A stretch of DNA of 64,000 nt from NCBI GenBank assembly GCA_029959085.1, contig JARWIR010000002.1, forward strand, positions 66,270,154 through 66,334,153, in the 5' to 3' direction. Positions 57,717 through 64,000 of the stretch are shown piece after piece. A program made the position numbers and the translations under genes. The notes below the pieces were generated by a model. It was not told where the DNA came from. It searched no databases and saw only the letters and a list, made by a program, of their open reading frames with translations. Source of the DNA: Nemophila menziesii (Eukaryota; Streptophyta; Magnoliopsida; Boraginales; Hydrophyllaceae). How positions within the stretch are numbered: position 1 is the first letter of the stretch; each line of letters begins with the position of its first letter.

Positions 57717-58953
57717 GGGTTCGTTGCCTCATCCCAGTTTTTATGTGTTATATGTTTTTAATTGCTTTCAATAAAATAATTAGGATTTGCGTTTGACTGT
57801 AGAAGTTTTGAAATGTCCCCTTTTAAGCATACTTTTGATGAATATATGATATTAAATAGTGGATTTTATAGAATAATATAAAACACACTTTAATTGAATG
57901 CAAACATAGATAATGGATAGGAAAAATTAATAAACAATGTAAAAGAAGTAAGCTTGTACTTAAGGAAAATGTTTGGTTTGTAGAACGCGAGATCTAAATT
58001 AGTAGAGAACCCACTTATATATGAACTAGAGACGAACCATGTAACTAGGAAAATGATAGGGGCAGTTCTTTGTTAAGCCATTTGAGACCTTTTTAGCCTT
58101 CTATCCCTTATATTAATTTTATCAGTCTTAGCCCAATTTTGAGCCTTAAGCCTTTTCTTTTGTAGCCACGATATAAGCCCATTATCCCTTAGATTGTTAG
58201 GCATGACCAAATGACCCGCACTTGAATCACGATCCTGAGACCTGTCTCGAGCTTGAGTTTGGGATGGAGAGTCCACATTTGGGAAATTTCATTGGGTGGG
58301 AACTTATGTCTTTGTATTGAGGCACAAAAATTCAGATGATATTATTATTTGTAACCCTTTGTCGGGATTGAAAAAAAAAGAGAAAAGAAATGAAAAAGAA
58401 AATAAAAAGAAAGAAAGAATAAAATAACCGACAAAGTGGAATATTTTGAAAGATCATCTTATTATGTATTGGGTTGACATGGGGACGCTACATTAGCGCA
58501 TCAAATGGGTTGAGTGAGAACATTATATGAGTGTAAACTCAAGCTCGTTGACAGTTGTTGATGGTAAGTGAGGAGAGTCAAAAGCTCACTTCAAATTTAC
58601 CAAATATACATCCATACCGTCCCTAAGCCTATGCTAAAAATGTAAAGTCCTCGTGATTCCTAGGTACATGGTAAGTTAATAGGGAGTATACTAAGTGTAG
58701 CGTTCAAAGCAAGTAAGGATCGAGGAACAACCTATTGCCATCATATCGAGATAAGTACAAGTGTAACCTTCTAGCATTGCAAAGTGAATTTTATGTTTGA
58801 AGTTATTTGTGCTTGATGTTGCATGATTAGTGTATGTGTATGTTAGTTCTTAATGTTTTCTATATGATATTTATCTTAAGAATTGCTTTTGGGTGTATTT
58901 ACTAGTTTCTATTTTCTCTTACATCTACTTCATTCCCCTCGTTTTTAGTTTTG
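57717..58953 (+). other. Conserved 3' non-coding region of El-8
   Basis: No ORF. It carries GACCCGCACTTGAATC (about 58213-58228) and paired arms CTTTGTCGG (58357-58365) and CCGACAAAG (58428-58436). Relative to El-1 and El-6 both arms changed together (C to T on the left, G to A on the right), so pairing is kept. Confidence 0.65.
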
Positions 58954-58989
58954 CTTTGTCGGGACGACAAAGGTTTGAGTTGGGGGTCT
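58954..58989 (+). promoter_or_regulatory. Pre-PPT hairpin and polypurine tract, El-8
   Basis: CTTTGTCGGGACGACAAAG is an exact 8-bp stem with a GGA loop (58954-58972), followed by GTTTGAGTTGGGGGTCT up to the LTR start at 58990. Confidence 0.7.
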
Positions 58990-60560
58990 TGATGTCTCCC
59001 TAAATGTTCTAATTTTATACCTTTGGGAGACATCATTTTTGGTGTTTATTCGACTATTTAGATATACTTTTGGTGTTAATATGCAATAAATCAATTTTCA
59101 TCTTTTAATTCTAGTATTTTTCATTTATTAAACTTTTGCGCGTAATATGGTTTGTTTTGAGTGAAAAGTTGTAGGTTTTGAATGCTATCTAGGAGAGGAA
59201 TCCAAGATTAAAGTCAAAGATCGTGTAATGAAGAAGAAATATCCCGAAAGAATTAATAATTTCAAGTTGCAAATCTGGAAAGTTGATAATGATTGCTGAT
59301 TTCGAGCCATCTAAGAGTGGATTTAACATCTAACTTGTGAAGATAATTTGTTCCCCATTGAGTTACGGAAATTTAGCAACTGGAATAGACTCATCCCGAG
59401 TTGAAACGAGTCGGTTAGAGCTGATTTAGTGAAGGTGGTGCACTAGTTACGGGATTTGAGCTTAATTAATGGACTTGGGCTTTTTCTAATTTTCATTTAA
59501 TCTATAAGAAAAGCCCTAGTACGACTTTTACATTATAAATAGGCTTTAGACTCTTATTTTTTACAGACAATTCATACACAATTCATACGCTTAGAAGTCA
59601 GAACACCAGAGAAGAAGCTAGAGCAAGGAAGAGAAGAAGCCAAGAGCTGGAGAAATTCAACATCTCCAATTCTCAGCCAATTAAACTCCGTAATTAGGTT
59701 CTTCTATTTTATTCTCTAAAACCATTATAAATTATTTTTATTTTTATTTCTTTGTTTTCCGTATTAGTATGAGCTAAACATATAAAGTGCTTGAGAACGC
59801 ATAATGGGTTAATCCCTATTCTATTTCATTTTATGTGTTTAAATTTAGGATTATAATAATTGAAATCAAATTGGGTATTTATTATTTTTCCTTAATTTAT
59901 ATTTTATTGACTATTAGTGAAGTTGAGAATAAATAATAGGACTTAATACTTACGCTATTCCATTTAGTGGCGAATGGATCACCTTGACGGGGGGTCTAGG
60001 TATGGAACCAATTAATGAATGACTTTGACGACCTTAATTAATCCTATGGCCTATTGGGTAATAAGAACTTAACCATTCGAAGGTGGACTATAATCACCCT
60101 GACGGGGTTTGTAGCACCTAAGAATCGCTCCTTAGTCCACCCTGACGGGGGTAAAATGAATTCCGAATCCCGACCATTACTATTTTACCGATTTGTCCCT
60201 TAAACAAACTTGGAATGAATAGAGTTAGGTTAAATCCTTGCGTCTCTCAAATACTGTCATTCATACCTTGCGTAAACTACTTTATTTTCTCGCGTCTAGT
60301 TTAATATTTGCATTAATTTAGTCTTTTAAATTATTGTCTTAGTTATAGAAAACCAAAACAAACAATCTTAAAATCATTTACTTGCTTTCACGTGCAATTA
60401 ATCACTATTTGATAAGCATTAAAGTCAACCAATCCGTTCGGACCGTTCCTGAGAACGAATCTGTATCATCACATATATTACTTGGGACAACTGTACACTT
60501 GCAGTTGTGGTTCTCTTATCCTTATTTGCGTTTTATTTTAGAACACACAAAGGACCACCA
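58990..60560 (+). repeat. 3' LTR of El-8
   Basis: 1571 bp, TGATGTCTCCC ... AAAGGACCACCA, collinear with the 5' LTR. TATA box TATAAATAG at 59534-59542. Confidence 0.93.
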
Positions 60561-60654
60561 CCAACCCACAACTCAAAGGTGAGCCACGACAGTTGCGACT
60601 CAAAAAGCCTCAAAAGCAGTACATATTACTAATATACACTAACACAAATAAAAG

Positions 60655-61134
60655 AAATTAGGGAGTAGGGTTAGAAGGTGGTACGTGTCCGTAGCACATC
60701 CTCTCGAATTCTCGATCAGAAGAGGTTTCGGTTATTTCAATTCTGACATAGTTTTGGATTCGCCTGAAATCATACATAATGTTTAATTGGCTCGTAACAC
60801 TACTATGGTGAATTTTCTCAAGTTTTTCTAGTCTATTAAACAATGCATTTGCCCAACGTGGAATTGCAGGATCGAAGCGATCTGTACCTTCTTTCGGGTT
60901 AAAGTAGGGGAGATGATCATTCTTGGGTTGTGTTTCTTTTTCCTCCTTTTGAATGTTTCTCAGATTTTACCTCTTATTATATTGTGTAGCCACCTTGGGG
61001 TTTTTTTCCTTGTTCGGAAATTCACGGATTTAGATTGGTTTCCCCAGTGTTTTACTATGTGACTTGTTCAACTTCTTCTTCGTCAAGCTTCGCTCTTCCT
61101 TCTTGTATTGATTGGAATCCGTTCTCTTAGTAAT
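60655..61134 (-). pseudogene. El-7 ORF2, short form
   Basis: The frame begins at 61134 with ATT in place of ATG, then Thr-Lys-Arg-Thr-Asp as in sister ORF2s. A basic, Lys-rich N-terminus with two stops follows, then PRWANALFNRLEKLEKIHHS and a C-terminal helical region ending near 60658. The Trp plus coiled-coil layout equals El-3 ORF2; the central domain is absent. Confidence 0.6.
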
Positions 61135-61581
61135 ATTTCTCCACCCACAACTTAAAGATTAGCTTAGTCTGAAATGAAGATATTGAACTGTGAAGAGTAG
61201 TGTTCTTTGGGTTGTAATGGTGTAGGAAGATTCCTTGGTTCTTGGATGTTAATTTATGAAGAATGGAAAAGGAACAAAGCTTGTTTGATTTATGAGCATT
61301 GATGTGTAATGGATTAGATTTAATGATGTTTATGAGTTGGGTGGATGATGTAATGGTGTTGTCAATGTGTTTGATGAAGGTTTCTCAAGTTTTCTTGTAG
61401 CTTCAATGGAGTTTGGAGGTGGAGAATTCGTATGAGTGAAGAGAATGGAGGCTGGGTGATAAGTTTGGTATGTTATAGAACCCAAATATCACTTTTCCGA
61501 CTCGTGCGATGCACCACATAGGTGTTGTGGTGTATCACAACTATAGCGTTGACCAGTCCTCGAGATGACTTGACGCATACA
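61135..61581 (-). promoter_or_regulatory. El-7 ORF2 leader, TATA-like box and palindromes
   Basis: On the minus strand palindromic GTTGTGATACACCACAAC and GTGCGATGCACCAC relatives (61500-61545) are followed by TTCTATAACA (61480-61471), CCCAGCCTCC (61456-61447) and a C/A-rich leader. Order as in El-2, El-3 and El-8. Confidence 0.45.
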
Positions 61582-63104
61582 TGATGTATCCCTATTTGTG
61601 ATATAAGAATCTAGGTTGGAGAGATTATTTTAGGTGTATTTGGTTAATTAATATTATATTTTTATTTATATTTTAAATTTTCCTATTTCTTGTCTTGATT
61701 TGAGGAATTAATATTTTTAGAGCATATTTGGTTTAATTTGTTTGTTAATGTGAAGCTTTATAGATATATGAAAATTAATTAGATTCCAAATCAATTATAA
61801 AGAGACAAGGAAAGAAGATATGGATGGAAATTGAAGATCAAATGAAGTAGAGATTAAATAGGAAAGGAAAAGTTGCCAAAGTAACTCTGAATTTCAGTAG
61901 TCACGTCCACTAAAGTGAACATAACTCAAAATAGGCTGGGAATTTGGAGGAGCTAGATAAAGGAAAAATGTAGACCTTTTTTACACGGTCAGTTCGATAT
62001 AAAGTAGGAGAAAAAAGGAGCAATATTGAAGAAAGTACGACTAAATCAAGACAACACCTATTTACCTTATCTCCTATATTTTAGGAAACGAATTTGATTT
62101 GGAAAAGAAGTCCAATTGCTTGCCTTTTGCTCCAAAAAATCTGAACTATGTCTTCCTAAACACCTATAAATACACCCTTTAACAATTGTAAACATGTCCT
62201 TGCCTCCCACAATCAGTCCTTAAGTTTATTCATCATTCAAGAGAAGCAAGTTGACAGTATGTATCTTTTTTTTAGTTTATTTATTTCTAGTATGAACTAA
62301 TTTTCCCATAGCTTGGGTTTTTCATATGTATAATCTTTGAATTCTATTTTCTTCTATCTAAGTTTGTTTGGGAATACTATTTTAAATTGATTATAGCTTC
62401 TTAACCATATATTTGTTTAATGTGCCTTGATTTAATGTCTGTCTTATTCCTGATCAAATTAGGGTTGTGCTAATAGTAGTTACATGGTCACCCGGAAGGG
62501 GTGTCTAATTATTTAACACTACATAAGCATCTAGTGTGCGGTCGTGATCCGGAAGGGCGTGCCTAGCTAGATAGTAATTAGGGTTTGTTATTTCACCACC
62601 GATCATTGCACAGGTTGGTCTCATATAAGAACCTAGTGGCATAGGAGCACCTTAGTTAAGTTCGCTGGTAATTGTTAGGTCGCCTCTTAAGTCCACCTGG
62701 AAGGGGGATAGGAGGGATTTAGAATCGTGGCTACTTATCTAAGAGCTATAATCACCCTTATTAATTAGTAGAAGAAATAGAAGGATTAGTGCATACTAAC
62801 AAAAACCTGAGGTATAGTTTCTCATCTTATTATCTCGTATTTTTATTTTTTGTCTTTAATTTTATTTAGTTAATCATTAATCTCCTCATCAATCATCTTT
62901 ATTTACTTTTATTTTCTTTAACTATTATATGCTATGCTATTTTGTTTACCCATTCGTATAACACACTAATTCTCTGAGGAACGAATCTTACTTACTATTT
63001 AAACTTGTATACTATCTGTGATACTTGTAGTGAGTAACGTGTTTAGTATAGGGTGTTAGTTTTTCTTTTTATATCTTACATTTATCACACCCTATGCGAC
63101 ACCA
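61582..63104 (+). repeat. 5' LTR of El-10
   Basis: TGATGTATCCC ... TATGCGACACCA, 1523 bp, of the El-1/El-2 type. TATA box TATAAATAC at about 62165-62173. Confidence 0.88.
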
Positions 63105-63110
63105 AGTTTT

Positions 63111-63128
63111 TAGCGCCGCTGCCGGGGA
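63111..63128 (+). promoter_or_regulatory. Primer-binding site of El-10 (tRNA-Asp)
   Basis: TAGCGCCGCTGCCGGGGA, 16 of 18 identical to the exact tRNA-Asp PBS of El-2. Confidence 0.85.
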
Positions 63129-63244
63129 CTTGTGTCTCGTTAGCGTGTGTGTTATTCATTGTTAGTAGTAGTACTTTTTAGTTATTTTATTTTTCCAGTA
63201 TTACGCTTTTGGTTTGTTTTAGTCTCTTTCAGGTTTTACAGTGT

Positions 63245-64000
63245 ATGCTTGTGGAGCCCGAGAGGTGCTTCACAACTTATAACAGACGTTTGAGAGAAGA
63301 AAGAGAGCAGAGAAAAGCGATTGCTTTACAAGTGGGAGAAGATCCTTCACCACTAGGGGATAATGCTAATCTTATTAATTAGAATGACGAACAACGTCAA
63401 CCGGCACCCCCTCGTGATCCATCATTAGGTCCTCGAGCACCACCGGTAGGAGATTAGAGGAACATTAACAGACAAGAACAAGATCTCTCAGGCTTGGGAG
63501 AACCTTTTCGAGTTCAACCTTAAGGTTATCGACCTCCAGAGATCCAAAACATAAAGTTCAGGCCCGATCCGGGTATGCTCAGTCAATTTCAAAGCTTTGC
63601 ACTCAATAATGGTGCAGCAATTCAATATCCGGCAAGAGCGATTCAGAAGTTCATGCTGATTTGTGATGCCTACATTACTCCGGGCATTACACGCGAGCAT
63701 TTGTATTGTCACATGTTTTTGTTCTTTTTGACCGGCAAAGCTGGTAATTTGCTAGATAGACAACCACCAGGTACACTTAATACTTGGACAGAACTTCAAG
63801 CTGCATTCTTTAACCATTTTTATCTGAAGAGTATGCTATTGAAAGATCAGATGGAGCTTGCTAATTTTTTCCAAGAGAATGGAGAAGAATTAGGAGACGC
63901 ATGGACAAGGTTTCAACAGAAGTTAGCTAGATGTCCGCTTCATGGTTATACCCCATCTTTGCAGTTAGCAATGTTTTATCAAGGTATTAATGTCGAGAGT
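63245..64000 (+). pseudogene. El-10 gag, partial
   Basis: One continuous frame from the ATG at 63245 (MLVEPERCFTTYNRRLREER) to the window end, with three in-frame stops near 63381, 63456 and 63522 and no frameshift. After a Pro-rich N-terminus come KFRPDPGMLSQFQSFA, a capsid-like region with LLDRQPPGTLNTWTELQAAF and CPLHGYTPSLQLAMFYQGI, nearly the same as El-2 gag. All three stops are TAG or TAA and could have arisen from Gln or Trp codons. The zinc knuckle lies beyond the window. Confidence 0.85.

Larger units (their letters stand above)
49422..60560 (+). mobile_element. El-8: complete non-autonomous Athila-like retrotransposon with target duplication CCAAC
   Basis: 5' LTR 49422-50997, PBS, gag-PR-IN tail (51266-53945), palindromic spacer, internal promoter-like segment, ORF2 (54956-57616, interrupted by solo LTR El-9), 3' non-coding region, PPT and 3' LTR 58990-60560. 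CCAAC flanks both ends (49417-49421 and 60561-60565). The two LTRs look a little over 90 percent identical by eye, so it is among the younger elements here. Without El-9 it is about 9.8 kb. No RT, RNase H or IN core is present; mobilisation would need a partner such as an intact El-5-like element. Confidence 0.92.
46529..61581 (-). mobile_element. El-7: Athila-like element, minus strand, split by El-8 and cut by El-10
   Basis: 3' LTR (48033-46529), 3' non-coding region (48034-49421), then the El-8 insertion. Beyond it ORF2 (61134-60655) and leader continue to 61581, where the El-10 LTR begins. Removing El-8 and one CCAAC copy rejoins the flanks into the family's C-rich motif between hairpin block and ORF2. 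The left flank of its LTR is GTTGT (46524-46528). Confidence 0.75.
61582..64000 (+). mobile_element. El-10: 5' part of an Athila-like element, runs off the window
   Basis: 5' LTR, tRNA-Asp PBS and gag in one frame to the window end. Inserted in El-7; the left flank ATACA (61577-61581) is the expected target duplication. Whether it carries pol cannot be told. Confidence 0.85.

Overview
The window is repeat-rich nuclear DNA of a flowering plant, most likely a eudicot. The evidence is a multi-exon BEL1-like (TALE) homeobox gene with standard plant introns, tRNA-derived SINEs of the Au/TS type, L1-type LINE fragments with a plant-style RNase H domain, and many nested Ty3/gypsy LTR retrotransposons whose primer-binding site matches plant tRNA-Asp. 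I cannot name the species.

Layout. 1-18610 is a nest of Athila-like LTR elements: El-3 (-, 13649-16342) was invaded by El-2 (-, 5456-13648) and by El-4 (-, 16343-18610), and El-2 was in turn invaded by El-1 (+, 1-5455, which starts before the window). 18611-20330 holds an unidentified gag-like ORF start and two LINE 3' fragments. 20853-24966 (-) is the only host gene: a four-coding-exon BLH8/BLH9-like homeodomain gene (767 aa), with leader and promoter to about 25704. 25705-27540 is upstream DNA with a microsatellite. 27540-30360 is a decayed Tat-type gypsy remnant with a protease-like segment and a 66-bp tandem array. 30667-45919 (-) is El-5, a decayed element that still shows gag, PR, RT, RNase H and IN, with El-6 (+, 34755-38050) inside it. 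46529-61581 (-) is El-7, split by the complete El-8 (+, 49422-60560, target duplication CCAAC), which itself carries solo LTR El-9 (56008-57360, target duplication ACAAG). El-10 (+) starts at 61582 and runs off the window.

How the retroelements are built. El-1, El-2, El-3 and El-8 share one plan: LTR, tRNA-Asp PBS, one gag-protease frame, then directly the C-terminal GPY/F tail of an integrase (RT, RNase H and the IN core are missing). A spacer follows that carries copies of a GC-rich palindromic word, then a TATA-like box, a C/A-rich leader, a second gene (ORF2), about 1.4 kb of conserved structured non-coding RNA sequence, the polypurine tract and the 3' LTR. They therefore look non-autonomous; El-5 is the closest candidate for an autonomous partner. 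ORF2 starts Met-Thr-x-Arg-Thr, has a basic N-terminus and ends in a Trp plus coiled coil. In El-2 and El-8 it also contains the central domain known as 'putative plant transposon protein' (Athila env-like region).

The most interesting signal is the ORF2 module. Each copy has an internal promoter-like arrangement preceded by palindromes whose word differs between copies (ACCGGGTACCCGGT in El-8, AGGGTCGCGACCCT-like in El-3, ACCGGTAAGCCGGT-like in El-1, GCGGTATACCGC in El-5). In the 3' region, hairpins show compensatory stem changes between elements. These claims come from reading by eye; no alignment or folding program was run.
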